A stretch of DNA of 64,000 nucleotides from Paragordius varius (Eukaryota; Nematomorpha). Both the position numbers and the translations under genes were made by a program. Shown here in pieces: positions 12,633-25,629 of this stretch. The notes under the pieces are model-generated. The model saw only the letters and a list, made by a program, of their open reading frames with translations. It was not told where the DNA came from and searched no databases. The DNA lies in assembly GCA_964247055.1 (NCBI GenBank), contig OZ176051.1:7502001-7566000 (forward strand). Reading direction: 5' to 3'. Positions within the stretch are counted from its first letter, which is position 1, and every line of letters starts with the position of its first letter.

Positions 12633-15149
12633 AAAAATGAATGAAGTAATATCCTACGCTACACCTTTCAAGTAGTGGCTTTTTATACTATAATAATATT
12701 TTATATTTAAAAAAGTAAGGAAAATAATGATCAGCTATATCAAGAATCTTGATCCTTGCTCACATTAAAAAACTACTCTTTTATTTGCAGTTAATAGGTA
12801 TGATAAATAGGCACGACGGACCAAAATGTGTTGAATTTTTACATACTATAATATGATATCTATCTGTTGCTAATATAAATATGTGAGGACAAAACGGTCC
12901 CATTCCCCTATCCTAAATTATTATTCGAAAGATATCTGGAGACCTACGCATGACTTGTTACTAAAAACTAAATCATCTGTGCCGGCAACAAAACTTGAAT
13001 TTTATAAATATATATATTAAAGCATACCTTAGATTCTGCAAAATAAAGATTGGTATAATGACAGAAAAATAAAAAGTGAGCATGTTATAATCGAATAAAC
13101 AAACCCCTGATGGTCAATAATAATATAAATAATGTTGATAGCTGGAGTGATGACGGAATATTGGTTAAATTGAGAATCATAAATGTTCAATATAAGGTAA
13201 TATATGGGTATTATAAAATAAAAATAAACTATTTTTCGAACAATACAAAATTTATTTTATGATTTGAAATATTTTAATCATATCACGTACCTTTTTTATT
13301 TATTTATTTTACACTTCGTATGTATAACACTCACTTCTTGATTGAGAATTTATATATAGTAATTTGACCTTACAAAAGTGTACTATATAATAATATTTCA
13401 AAACATACAGGCAAGGGTAATACAGCTCAATCTAATTGATTATAATCTTATATAGTCTTATAAATTATAAATTTAGTATAATTACAATAAAAATCCCCTA
13501 TTTGTTTATTTAAAAATCGCATATCGAATTCGTTATAAAAAACGTGTCTAAATTTTCAGAAAGTGAATTTTAGGAACTAATTGTTAAACAAACAGAGGCT
13601 TATGATCTCAAAGTCAATCAAATGTAAATACGCTCATAAAATATTTTTTAAATAAGACGAAACAATAAAAATAAAATTTTATCTATGTTGTATGTAGAGT
13701 TTAAAATGTTTTATAATGCCATTCGTTAATAGGCTTTATAGCCAGTCTACAAATTTTCGTTACTATATCAATTATTTTTATCTCAACCTTTAATCTCAAT
13801 GTTTGTACTTTATATGTTGTGTAAAATATTACAATCAGGATTGGTTTTGTATAATAAATAATACCGGAACTGACTCGTTTAAAATGCAGTGGTTAGTCAA
13901 TTTAATCATAGAATTAGAAATTTACAACAATGACAATAGCACACCCCTTCTTACAATTGGCGAACCAATTGTCAGAGTACTGTTAGCTATATAAATATTG
14001 GGAAAAAACCTATTAAACCCTTTTCTACTGAAATTTTTATGATTACAAATTTTTGTATGCATATGTAATATTATCATGTTTTAATTTTTTTACTCTAATT
14101 AGTTTGTTTTAAATTTGATTATTGGATAAATAAGTAATTATTAAAAATACCGTACATAAGCTGCGCTTTGGAAAGGACATTTATAGTATGGTTTTTGGGT
14201 CAGAGGTTTGTTATTAAGTGGGTTGTTGATAAGAGATATTAGCTTTAATCAGATAAAATGTTAACAACAAAAAAACAATAATTTAACCAAGAAGACGATA
14301 ACCCATATAAAATTTATATGTATATATGGTTAAAATATTATTAAATAAATTAAGTATAGAAAGGGACTTATCTTTGATTTCCCGTAGAATAAGTATTGTT
14401 CCCCTAAACAACTGAAGTTTTATGGAAGACTAAACTTTTATTATAAAAGGATTCATTTCCGAGTTACCGTAAAACTTCATCAGGGTACTAAGCCTCTTTA
14501 GATTGAACTCTTAAATAGAGAGTTATCCATATTTCTAAAGTATAAATAAAAAAATGTATTTGTGACTCAAGGTGTGTTCTTCCCATATTTTAAAGGCGAC
14601 GATCTCGATTGAATCGCCCAATTTCCAAAGATGTACATTTTAATAAATTTCGATACTCAGCCGTACTCATTGTAACGGCGTATCACAATTAGAAATATTG
14701 AGCAACTAAATTGAAAAACGTAAGACATGACAATTAAAAAACAATCAATTTAAATTTTTTTAACTTTTTTTGCAAAAAAATAACTTTGAATATTTTTACA
14801 TATCGGTTGATAAACATATGTTTAAAAATCTTTGACTGGTTTTCGTAAACAGTCACGATCAAAGATGCCTTCCTCTAGCCTGCAGCTAGAGGGGGGAAGG
14901 GGGGCTGATACACCGGGCGCCATAGTTGAAGGGGCGCCGGATATAAAAAATTAATTTTATTTCAATAAAATAGGTTTCTAAAAGTTATTATTTTAGATAA
15001 TACATATAAAATTACAAATGCAATTGAGAAAATAGTTAAATATATTTATTACTTAACCCATTTAATATAACTAAGTGTTTCATGATGACACAATACCAAT
15101 GTTTTGATTGTTGTTGAATTGCATCACTTATGCTTAAACAGCACAATAA
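12633..15149. other. Non-coding DNA with one GC-rich patch
   Basis: Mostly AT-rich. The exception is 14868-14942, which holds a short hairpin CCTCTAGCCTGCAGCTAGAGG, G runs, and two GGCGCC sites about 25 bp apart, reminiscent of hAT transposon ends. No gene is seen. Confidence 0.5.
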
Positions 15150-15362
15150 ATGAGCGAAAGAGATTCATTCATTGTACAAGATGCGGTTACCAAAGCAGCA
15201 CGGAATGATGAAGTCTCGTCTGGATTCTCAAAAGAAATCCGAGCCAAGCCTGAACATATATTTTCTTCGGCTAAACCAATCAGCCAAGGTCTCACTTTAA
15301 TAACCACAACCAAATTAGGGCCTAAGCCATGTATCCTTAGTTGTCCTTTATGCCGAACGCAA
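15150..15362 (+). CDS. LITAF-domain protein, probable 5' exon only
   Basis: An open reading frame of 71 codons starts at ATG 15150. Near its end it reads LGPKPCILSCPLCRTQ, which matches the start of a LITAF domain (GPxP, then the first CPxC zinc half-site). LITAF proteins are endosomal/lysosomal zinc proteins whose domain continues with a hydrophobic membrane-inserted stretch and a second CPxC. Both are missing here, because the frame then runs through about 20 unrelated codons to a stop at 15428. A GT donor (CAA|GTAATG) lies at 15363, so I end the exon there. I could not place the following exon. Alternatives are a distant 3' exon or a truncated gene copy. Confidence 0.45.
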
Positions 15363-16450
15363 GTAATGTTGTTATATACACTTGTTTTTCTTAATGTTGA
15401 ATCAGTTATAAAAATGATTTATGAGTAGTGTTAAGACAAGACGATCGTTAAAACGCGATGTTTACGTCTTTTATCTAACCTAAATTAAATGTTATATATA
15501 TATGATAAACATTACTTTCGCTAATATTAATAATAACACATATAACCATAATATATGATGTTATTATTTAAAGATTAGTTTTATGTATTAAACACTTAGG
15601 TTAAGGTTTTTGGGGAATTAAAAAAATTAAACGATTCAAAAAAATGATTTATTTATTTTTAATTTTTTTTATACCATTGAACTTTGAAATTCTCTATTTT
15701 AATTATATCTTAAATACACATTTGTTATGTTTAAATATATTTCGTTAAATATGTAAAATTTAATCTAAAAAATTAGAGACCCTAAATAAAATAACTTAAT
15801 GTCTGGTTATTTCGCCAATTTTTGATATAATTTATAGGTAATTATATGCCTATTATGTATATTTATATGCCTATTTTGTGGATAATACAGTATGAGCAAA
15901 TAGACAACACTAGTTTTTTAATAAATATTACCAGACAACATAAACAACGACGAAAATAATTATTGGCGAATATTAATAAAAAAGGACAAAAAATTTAATC
16001 CAATAATACTGCCCTTTCATGTATAAGCTATGTGGCAATAATTGATGAAAAAATAGCAGAGTATGCTTAAGTATAATTTGTATTGCGTATTCACTTAGGG
16101 GCTAGGTATATATTTTTTTCTTTTACTATTCTTATAATACGACTTCGCATTTTTGGATTATGAAACACATAATTTCATATAGTAAAGTAAACCTAAAAAT
16201 TTGACACTGCTCTTTACAAAATATAGATTATAACAAATGTCCGGCCTGTTACTGGTCTATTTAATTGGATCTTATCGATACCACTTTGTATTTTGTGCCC
16301 GTTTATTGGTTGCACCAGTATATGTGGATTATTGCCTTTTTGTATTGCTGATTTTTATGATATTCAACATTTTTGCCCTTTATGTTTATCATATATAGGG
16401 ACTTATGTAAGGTGGAAATAAATTTTACCAAACATATATTATATACATCA
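15363..16450. other. AT-rich DNA, intron of the LITAF candidate or intergenic
   Basis: No exon is securely recognised. A short CPAC-containing frame near 16235-16258 is too small to assign. Confidence 0.4.
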
Positions 16451-16458
16451 ATTCCAAT

Positions 16459-17137
16459 TAGGGTTGTGCTGACCAATTCATGACCCAATCAATTGACCGG
16501 GTCATGACCAGGTCAGTGACTATTTATTTTTTGACCATGGTCATTTCAAAAAACAGCTGTTGTTTGAAAAATTGTTGTTAAATTTGGAAGAGAAATAGTA
16601 AGATTTTATAGGTTATATATTTTTTAAAATATATAAATTAAATATTTAAATATGCTTATTTAACAATATAAAATTGTTAAACATGCATCCTTATAACATG
16701 AGAATTTAAGCATATATAGATATTTCGAAAAACAATCAAGCACTATGCAAAATATGCAATTATTCCATATATGTGAACCAATAAACATTTTATAATTGGA
16801 TATTTTAGTGATAAAATAAAGTGAAAAAGTAGGTAAAATTTTATTTGAAATATCCAATTTTAAAAGCTATGTATTTGAGATTCAGAAGGCCACAAATATG
16901 GCTAAATTTATTTGAAAACTAAATTCTTGTAAAAATATGATCGAAAATATTTATAAATATTAAAAAATGTATAATACAAACTTTTAAGAAAAAAACATGA
17001 CATTAGTGAAACGCAAGTGTCGTTCGAACATTCACAATCCTATCGCATGATATTACTTAAATAAAAAGTGGTCATGACCATGGTCTGACTGGGTCTGACC
17101 GGACTGTTTTGAAAAAGCAGTCAAGTGCACAACCTTA
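16459..17137. mobile_element. Non-autonomous hAT-like element with 8-bp target duplication
   Basis: The left terminus is TAGGGTTGTGC and the right terminus is GCACAACCTTA. They are imperfect inverted repeats immediately flanked by the direct duplication ATTCCAAT (16451-16458 and 17138-17145). An 8-bp duplication is the hAT hallmark. Subterminal GGTCATGACC/GACCATGGTC palindromes occur at both ends, typical of transposase-binding repeats. The 679-bp interior has no coding capacity. Confidence 0.85.
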
Positions 17138-17145
17138 ATTCCAAT

Positions 17146-18243
17146 CAAATTGAAAATAATTTAAATAGCATACAATATAACGAGCGTCTAAAACAAATGA
17201 AACAAATTAAATAAAAATTAATTTGTAAAAAAAACGCTGCATAAAAGGTCCGAATATAATAAAGCATAAAAAATGCATTTATGATAATAGTTATAATTTA
17301 AAGAATGTCATTGACAGAATAAGGTGGTGGCCGAAAAATAGTAACAGGGCTGGTGATAATAAGGATTACTCGAAATTCTTTTAATAATTTTAAAATATAA
17401 TGATTTTACGCCTTATATGAATTTTGGGCAGATGATAGTTATGACACTATTTTTACATAAGGTAATTCGAACTCAGAAGTTAACTCCGGGCTGGGTAATA
17501 ATGGCATATTTATAGGGGAAAACGACCATTTTGATAAAACCTTAATTTTTGGGCAGTTGTTTCTATTCAAATGTGGACTTAAGGTTGCGCTAAAACAGAC
17601 TATTTAACAAAATATTTGACTTAAATAGCATCATTTAGAAACGAAATATATAGTCTTGTCGTGTTTAGCTATAATGGTTCAATTTTTCGTAAAAATGCCT
17701 TAAGGATGCGATTTTTATATTTTTATAAGAATAAGGGTTTTTGAAGATGAACCCAGAGACTACTTTCAAAATAAAATATCAATTGTAAATGGAGCTAACT
17801 GACTAATTTAGATGTTATACACACTTTGACACCTTACATTAATATCTTTTAAAATTAACGCGTCTTCCTGATCTTGACTCTGAAAGATACTAATTTAAAC
17901 TTTCTTATTCGCAAGCATATTTAATATAACCATTATCAATGCATTCTCGAGAAAAATCCTTAAAAGCCCACATATTAGAAAACTTTTTGTGCATTCTGAA
18001 ATAATTATAGTTAATAAAGAGCCAAACTATATCTTTTTATTAGAGTTAGTATCAAACAATAAATATAAATTATGTTGAAAACTCTTATGCTAACCTTTTT
18101 ATTGAAATTTTTTGGTTATTATATACGAGTTAATACAAACTATTGTGATAAGAGTAATATAGATCAATTTATTTATTAAATATTAGGTATGTTGTGTATT
18201 TAGCAGGCAACAACGAAAAATTGTTTATGTATTAATGAATTTA
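17146..18243. other. AT-rich intergenic DNA
   Basis: Nothing recognised. The left half may hold the 3' untranslated part of no known gene; the right edge is downstream of the calmodulin-like gene. Confidence 0.5.
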
Positions 18244-18702
18244 TCATGTCATTATACGTTTGACAAAATCGGCATATTTAATTTGTCCATCCTGATTGGC
18301 ATCTGCCAATTTGATCATCTCTTCAACCTGTTCTTCACTCAATTTTTCACCCAAATTTGTCATGATATGTCTCATTTCGGCCACGCTTATAAAACCCAAA
18401 CCATCTTTATCAAACAGTTTGAAGGATTCAACCATTTCTTCTTCCGTAAAACTTCGGGACGTGGCATGTGTTTCCACAATTTTTAAGAAATTTTCAAACG
18501 TAATTAGGCCAGTGTTGGTGGCATCATATTGTTTGAGATAATTTTCTAAATCGGCCTCTGTTGGGGCCTGTCCCATACACCTCATAACTATTCCCAATTC
18601 TTTGGTCAATATTTTTCCATCAGCATCCTTATCGTACAAAGTAAAGGCTTCTTTAAATTGGCTAACTTTGTCAGGCGTAAGCGTATGCACATTATCTCCC
18701 AT
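18244..18702 (-). CDS. Calmodulin-like EF-hand protein (152 aa, single exon)
   Basis: A four-EF-hand calcium sensor of calmodulin size, with the typical start [16 protein letters not shown]. Loop 1 ([12 protein letters not shown], about residues 25-36) is canonical. Loop 2 ([12 protein letters not shown]) has Asn in place of the bidentate Glu at position 12 and probably does not bind Ca2+. Loop 3 ([12 protein letters not shown]) and loop 4 ([12 protein letters not shown], Asp at position 12) look usable. The linker contains [13 protein letters not shown]. The sequence is much more divergent than true calmodulin, so this is a calmodulin-like, troponin C-like or light-chain-like paralogue; partners cannot be told. 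It is intronless, which fits a lineage with gene compaction or a retrogene origin. Confidence 0.85.
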   Translation of the reverse strand: MGDNVHTLTPDKVSQFKEAFTLYDKDADGKILTKELGIVMRCMGQAPTEADLENYLKQYDATNTGLITFENFLKIVETHATSRSFTEEEMVESFKLFDKDGLGFISVAEMRHIMTNLGEKLSEEQVEEMIKLADANQDGQIKYADFVKRIMT

Positions 18703-20089
18703 ATAAATTGTTGAATTATATAATATATATTATTCTAGAAACGATTTAAATTAAAATATCATCATGAAAAAATATATATCAAATTAAATAAATGTTATTA
18801 GTAACAAAAAGTATATTATATGTGGCACCGTGCGCATTAGGTTTAGAAAATGTATAAACCAGCATAATTTTAAAAGAATGGGCAAATGGCACTATAATGT
18901 ATACAACTGGTTAATCCTATTACATTGTAAAAAAATGAAGGGATATGCAAATCTTTGTAGCCGATAAATTTGTCCAAAGTAGTTTTGGCATTCAAGAATT
19001 TTATTGATTTTCTGGTCCCAGCCATATAAATTCATTAATATATAATGGTCTCTTCAATTCATTTTTTAAGCAATTCTATATTTTTTTAGTATTATGTAAT
19101 TTCATTTGTTTTATCCGTGAATACCGTTTGGGCTGGTTAGATCCACAGAGCCCAAGACACGAACTGGATAAAGCTAATACAATCATCATTATTATCATCA
19201 TCAGGTCGTTGTTTTTCCAGGATTAGCCAGTTTCCATATTTTTGAGCGAAATAACTTTCGATCGAGACAACTAAAATAAAAACAAAAAAGGCAGACCTAG
19301 TAAGACCTGACAATCCTTTCAAGAAGATTTATAGACCTTCTCAATATAAATATCGACCAAACAATAGAGACAGAAAGAAATGGGAAACTATAACAGGCTT
19401 ACCTCCTTTAGAAAGAAAAAATAACGTATAAAGGTGAAATTATGTATTTTATTTGTTTGTGTAGCTGTAGATTATCGTCATGAGCCATATTATCCCTCTA
19501 AAGCCATACTGTTGATTACTTGATATCGTCTGAATAAATTACCCACTCGTAAAAGTGGATAATATTTGGCAGGGTTTAATTATTTTAAATATGTCCGGTG
19601 ATTAATTTATTTATAGGAAGTTAAATAACGATACTGCAAAATAATATAACTTAACGGCTAATGCTTTAAATCTGTCATCCCACTAATAAATGAAAAACAT
19701 TGTGTGCGTACATTCGAATATATAAATTAAACCCAACAGATTTTTTGCCGGTTGTGATTTAATTACAGGTATACTATTCAGCTAGACAAACATTAATAAT
19801 TTTTTAAAGAAAATTTTTGGTTTAACCACTTTTATCAATAGTACATCGAAAGCATTATAAACAAAATATTTTGCAATTTATAATCTCGTGAAATATTAAG
19901 TAGTGTTCCAAATATTTTATATATGTTTAAAATCGAAAAGTTGTGAATATTAAGTAAAAATTTCACTTTTAATTTACAACTGTTTTATATAAGCATAGAA
20001 TTTATTATATACAATAATACGTAATATTTTATCTTTGTTTATATAAAAATAAATAAAATTAATATTTATCATCATATGTATAGGAAATT
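18703..20089. other. Intergenic region with doubtful exon-like stretches
   Basis: Between 19137 and 19440 two opposing open stretches each look like a terminal exon: a minus frame ending ...VSWALWI after a strong TTTTATTTTAG acceptor, and a plus frame rich in R/K/P (about 19300-19430). Neither matches a family I know. The rest is AT-rich. Confidence 0.35.
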
Positions 20090-20311
20090 TTATCGCCCAT
20101 ATTTTTCAGCTTCCAATAAACATTCGCGTACCAATATCCTTGAATGGACTATTCCTCTCTTTAATCTTTCAGCTGCCACCTTACTACCAGCATAAGTTGG
20201 CCTTATATCTCGTCCCATATCTTCAATTATTGCTAAAAGTTGCAAATATTTAGATGTGTGAGTCGCATTTGCAGCTTGACCGTTTTGATTTGATTGCTTA
20301 TTATTTTCCAT
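20090..20311 (-). CDS. CDK2AP1: CDK2-associated protein 1 (DOC-1) homologue
   Basis: A 73-residue protein whose last ~55 residues match the conserved C-terminal half of CDK2AP1/CDK2AP2: [20 protein letters not shown], then [19 protein letters not shown] and [13 protein letters not shown]2AP1 is a subunit of the NuRD chromatin-remodelling complex, and its C-terminal part forms a helical dimer. The human protein is 115 aa; here the N-terminal region is reduced to about 18 Q/N/A-rich residues. The ATG at 20311 is the first in frame. No intron interrupts the conserved part. It is an animal-type gene, which supports the metazoan assignment. Confidence 0.9.
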   Translation of the reverse strand: MENNKQSNQNGQAANATHTSKYLQLLAIIEDMGRDIRPTYAGSKVAAERLKRGIVHSRILVRECLLEAEKYGR

Positions 20312-20815
20312 AAAGATTTCAATTCATGCATAAACCATGTGTAAATATCCTAAATAATAAAAAATCGTTAAAATATCATGAATTCAACAAAAGTGCATTG
20401 GATTATATCATATAATGATATATCAACTATTCCAACTATTTAAAAGTAGAAATAATGAGACCTAAAAAACATTATTAATAAGCTTTGGTGATGTTTTTTT
20501 AATTTGATAAACAAATTTAAAATTGATAAAATCACACATGATCTTTAGTGGCCCTTACAAAATTATTATAAAATAACAATTCCAGCCTGTAAATGAATCA
20601 AAATAAATTTATATCTAACAAATATTTATCAGATTTCCCATGTGTATTTTGGAAATATTAGTCATTTGGAAATAATTTTTGTAGGTTAATCGATCCATGA
20701 AAAACACAATTAACGCACAATTGAAAAAATATTTTTTTAAAAAGGAACCTGTCAGATATTTTGTAATAAAAAATGAAAAATATTTTTCGTCAAATCGAAG
20801 TAACTTATAATTTTA
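20312..20815. other. AT-rich upstream region of the CDK2AP1 gene
   Basis: No gene or recognisable element; likely promoter side of the minus-strand gene. Confidence 0.4.
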
Positions 20816-21590
20816 CACCTCATGACATTTCCACTTTTTTCCCGCAAATATTGGGGTAGTTTTATACCCCCCACTTGTAAATAAAACTGATTATTATAGT
20901 TAAAATTTATCTTCAAATATAGTAATGTATTATATAAAAAGCTATATGTTTTGTAACTTTTAATTTAATATCTAGAAGGCTCCAAAACACAATTAAATTA
21001 GACAGCTGATTTTAATAAATATCAAGATTTTGCTGGTAAAATGCAACTTCGAAGATAAACTAAAGTTCATTATTTACATTTTATAAAAACGATATAAATT
21101 TTTTTGCCGATTGTAGATAGCAATTTGGTTTGAAGCAAAAATTGGCGAAAGATAAGAATTATTTAAAAATTTTACATTTTTAAAAATTGTATTGTGCGCC
21201 TTAAAGGTTAAAGGAAGCATAATACCTTAGTTAATTTTTGATATATTTAAATTTTAAATCGATATGTGATGAACTCTAAAAGTCATGAAGTGGTGTTAAT
21301 ATATGCTTTAAATCATTACCTTTTTATATTCTTTTACATAATATATTTTAGCACAGAGCTTTAACTTATGAGCAACATGTTTGAAAATTCTATTGGTTTT
21401 TATTTAATTGCCACTTCATGATTTCGGTGAAGTGTAATACCCCAAGGCCATTTAATATTTAAATATCTAAAAAATATTTCCAGCATTGAGCCAAATTTAA
21501 AATATGCTTTTAGCCTTTTGGGCGCGCGAAACCTTTTTTAAAAATAAACTATAATTATAAAAATCCTCATTTCAAACTTTTCCCAAGGAC
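20816..21590. mobile_element. MITE family 2 copies, at least two decayed pieces
   Basis: Left-end-like sequence ACACCTCATGACATTTCCAC with TTGGGGTAGTTTTATACCCC near 20851-20870, a second piece from 21410 (CACTTCATGATTTCGGTGAA) running to TCCTCATTTCAAACTTTTCC at about 21570. Orientation and exact borders are uncertain. Confidence 0.5.
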
Positions 21591-23329
21591 CAACTTGAAA
21601 CGTTCAAGAACTAACTTGAAGTGCAAATGGTATATGTTGATCACAGGGACACATTTCTAATCCCTGGGTCAACCTGATAAAATGAGTATTAGCAAAAATA
21701 TAAGGCAGCTTCAAAATGAAAGATCGCAAATCGTTTTCGGCGAAAGTGCCGATCATAAATTTTATCCGAATTCTCAAGAAAATTACTAAAGCTCTTTTGT
21801 ATTTATTAATCCTTATTGATAGAAAATAGTGAGTAAACAATAGAAAAATAACCACTAACTTTATCATATTTTGGCAACACATATCTTTTTAAATTATTAT
21901 TATTAAAATTGAACAACAACTATTAAACAAAAAATTTTAATTTGATTTGTATCGCCTCTAGCTTATTCAAATATTTCTTATTGGAAAAAATGTATTTAGA
22001 TAAAAATGCCAGTGTCATTAGTGTAAATCATATAATAACATCCGATTTTATGTTTATTATTGAGTTATAAATTTATTATTAAAAACGTCATGATAATTAC
22101 TTTATTTGTATGTTACAACATAAACCATTGGAATAGTTTTCTACGCAGGAGTGTTTATAAAATAAACAAGTATTAAAAAATTGGATTAAAGTAAAAAATG
22201 GGCATTTTTTAAGCGCATTTATATCAAAAAAATATTTTCTGATAACATTGTAAAATAATTTTTGCCTCAAAGTCATATATGTTGGTGGTAATTCGCTAAA
22301 AAATTGGCAAAATATATTATGGTTTAAAATTTAAAATGATATTAATTTTATTATAACAAGAAACTTCCAACCAGCTGTTTACTCCCATTTAAATTGAGTG
22401 CTATTTATTTGGGTAGAATTTAAAAGATTTTAAAAGATAAAAGCTATTTTTTAAATAAATTTTTTCTTATTAAGAAACAAACACCCCAAAATATACTTTA
22501 TAAAATTAAAATGTGATAAAATGATCAATTGTTAACCACTGCTGGTACAATACTCTATAACAGAAACGATAAAGTTATTCGATTGTATTAAAATATCGGA
22601 GTCCTTACTCTTCTAATGAAATAAAATACAAAATTTTCCTCAATTACAAACAGTATTTCTAATTAAACCATAGCCTATTTGCACACTATTTCATCTGCTG
22701 TATAAAGGATTGTGATAATATATTTTTGCCAATTAGCTAAAAAATCTTCGTTTCCACGAAATCTCAAAGAGATGTGATTAAGTACCTTTGATATTGGAAT
22801 GAATGATTTTTTTAATATAAACAAGTAATTGTTAGCGTTTATTTGGTCTGTAAATAATAATTTTTTTGGAGCAATCTTCTTAATATTATTTTAAATATAT
22901 TTTATGTTGATTATTTGAGAGTCGATAGTGCATCAAGCGAAATTTTTATTTTGGAATTAAAAAAATAATTGTTATGAGATACTTTTTGTATTTGAAATGG
23001 AGAAGCTGCTTGCTTCCAATACTCTTGGCGTCCCACACATGTCATAATAAACATCGCTTAAATAGTTGATTATTAATAAAAGTAATGTAAATGAAAATTT
23101 ATTATGGCAGATGTTATAAAGTGTTTGCTTTGCAATCGTATTGAATCTAATTAATTGTTTTAATATTGAAAACTTGACATGATAGCGGATCTTATTTTCC
23201 CATATTACCGGCACAGTAAGCTAAGTCAAATGGTACATTAATGTTATGTATTGACTAATCTTTAAAGGTAGATATAAAAAATTAGTTGTACTGCATTTGC
23301 AATTATTCCTAAATAATTTTAATGAAGAT
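21591..23329. other. Non-coding DNA; one half-end of MITE family 3
   Basis: 21588-21635 (GGACCAACTTGAAACGTTCA ... TTGAAGTGCAAATGGTATA) matches the right end of the element at 46631-47213. The rest is AT-rich without genes. Confidence 0.5.
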
Positions 23330-24161
23330 AACTCGATTGATACCCACACTCTTGAACGAATCTGAAAAAAGTCAAATTGAAAAGTCAATTAATATAAAAT
23401 CGTGATGAGTTAACAGTATTAATTAAATATTATAGTAGGTTAAACTTTGTATTTGTATTTAATATCAAAATTAGTTCGGATATTCTTAACGACCCCAATT
23501 TCCCGGTATCAGATGCAAAATTGATGGTTTGATAATTAAGAACACATGGTAGCTGTTTATTTAATAAGGTAATATTCGGGGTGAGCACTGAAATTATATT
23601 AAATACCATTGAATGCCTAATTATCAAGATTATTCAATTTATACCGATACTTTGGACCGCCCCGATTTCTCGGTATAAGGAGCGAAATTAATGGTGGATT
23701 ATAATGTGTTTGCTGTTTCTTAAAGGCGGTAGTATGAATTATTAGTAGGATCTCTGTTATTGTATGAATATCCTAAACTGTTGTGTTATTGAAGATATAT
23801 ATCCAACCATTTAATTTCATCCTTGAGATCGAGAAATTAGGGCGGTCAAGAGTATCGGTATAAAGTCGAGTTTCTTGATAACTAAACATCATAAAAATAT
23901 AGAGCAAAGCCTTGAAAGATACAGATAACGTGTTTTATTCATACATAATCAACCATTCAATTTTGCTTTTTAGACCAAGTATATTAGGCGGTCAAGAGAG
24001 TATCGGTGTCAAGTCGTCTTATAAATTATTATGTTAACTATATGGGTTTTTATTATGAATAAATTATAACTTATAAAACATATTTGTGAATTTTAAAAAT
24101 ATGTATAGCATTAATTAAATAATTATTAATTAAAATATATCTTAACAATTATAAATATTAC

Positions 24162-24303
24162 TGTGTTGCGTCATGGTATTGGGTAGGCAGCCTCTTGGGC
24201 ATGCGGTGTGTCATAGTTTGGATTCCCAAAATGAGCAATTTTCTCATATACACTGTCAGTCATAAGTAAGGTACTTACCCTTTAGTAAAAGAAAGACAAA
24301 AGA
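24162..24303 (+). repeat. tRNA-derived SINE-like module, copy 1
   Basis: The tRNA-like head contains GCGTCATGGTATTGGGTAGG (A-box region) and AGTTTGGATTCCC (degenerate B-box). It is followed by a body with CACTGTCAGTCATAAGT and an A-rich tail after ACCCTTTAGTAAAAG. It sits at the same place in each composite unit, so it was amplified with it. Confidence 0.5.
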
Positions 24304-24344
24304 GATATTATATGTATTTAATATAATTTTGAATCCAGCATGGC

Positions 24345-24740
24345 TCAAACTTAATCTATATATTTATAAAAATGGAAAATGCTGGCTTTGTGATCTATTT
24401 CCGGAAAACTGGACCCATTCAAATCCAAATATCGAAATAATATAATCATGAATCGATGCCCCGACAATAGCTTCGCCCTTTTTTGAAATAAGCCCCTAGT
24501 TCTGGCCCCCGTGTAAAAAACGGTTTTTTTTTGAAAACAGAAGTCCACAAAAATCGTGTCTTTGAGACAATTTTCTGGAGAACGTGTTGGATCATTCAAT
24601 TTGAAATATGATTTTTGCTTACTTATTTTCGATTGCGCCGAACATAGTCGTCTCGCTTTTTTAATTTAGGCCCTCTTTTTACCCGCTCCCCCCGTAAAAT
24701 GCCATTTTTTTCAAAATACAAAGTCCCCAAAAATAATTTT
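24345..24740. repeat. Module B, copy 1
   Basis: Shares with 27215-27560 and 28270-28640 the stretches AAAATGGAAAATGCTGGCTT, GAAGTCCACAAAAATCGTGT, GATTGCGCCGAACATAGTCG and CCCGCTCCCCCCGTAAAATG. Less AT-rich than its surroundings. Frames are not conserved between copies. Confidence 0.7.
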
Positions 24741-25629
24741 TGATTCTATTTTACGCCCAGTTGTTTAGTTATTGAAAGAAACTTGACTTGATACTGATAC
24801 TCTTGACCACCTAAATTTTCCCTATAAGTAACGAAATTAAATGGTTGATTATAGTTAAATTAATGTGATAGCAGCTGTATCTTTGATTAGGTGATATTAC
24901 TAGGTGCACTGAAAGTGGATGAATATGTGTAGCGATTAAAACATTTAATATTTAAATCTTGATCTCCCCAATATCCCTGATAAAAAGCCAAAAATAGTTG
25001 ACTATGGAAAAATTAATGCTGTAAAATAAGGGGTGAGCACTTAAATTGTTGTGTGTGATTAAATGTTCAATTATCAAGCTGATTCAATTTGATACCAATA
25101 ATCTCGATCGCTCCAATTTCTCGTTATAAAGAACAAAATTCATTGATTGATTATGGATTTTATGTGTTTGCTGTTTCTTCAAGGTGGTAGTATCAATTAG
25201 TAGTAGGATTTCTGTTATTGTATGATATCATAAACTGTTGTGTTATTGAACATATATATATTCAACCATTCAATTTTATCCTTAAGACTGAGAAATTGGG
25301 GCGGTCAAGAGTATCGGTATAAAGTCGAGTTTCTTGATAACTAAACATCATAAAAATATAGAGAGCAAATTCTACTGATTTTAACAGCCCTTATAAAGAT
25401 ACACATTTTATTCATTTAAATCAACCATTCAATTTTGGTTTTTATACGGAGTATATAAGGCGGTCAAAAGTATCGATATCAAGTCGTGTTATAAATTATT
25501 ATGTGTTAGCTGTTTCGTGTTATGAATAAATTATAATCTATAAAATATATTTGTGAATTTAAGATATTTATAGCATTATAATTAACTAATTATTTATTAA
25601 AATATATTTTGACAATTATAAATATTACC

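Noticed and set aside
16223-16260. CPAC-containing frame as a LITAF 3' exon
   Set aside because: Only about a dozen codons, no membrane segment, and CxxC alone is too common.
19137-19440. A gene built from the two opposing exon-like stretches
   Set aside because: Neither strand gives a recognisable protein or a second exon; kept only as a note.
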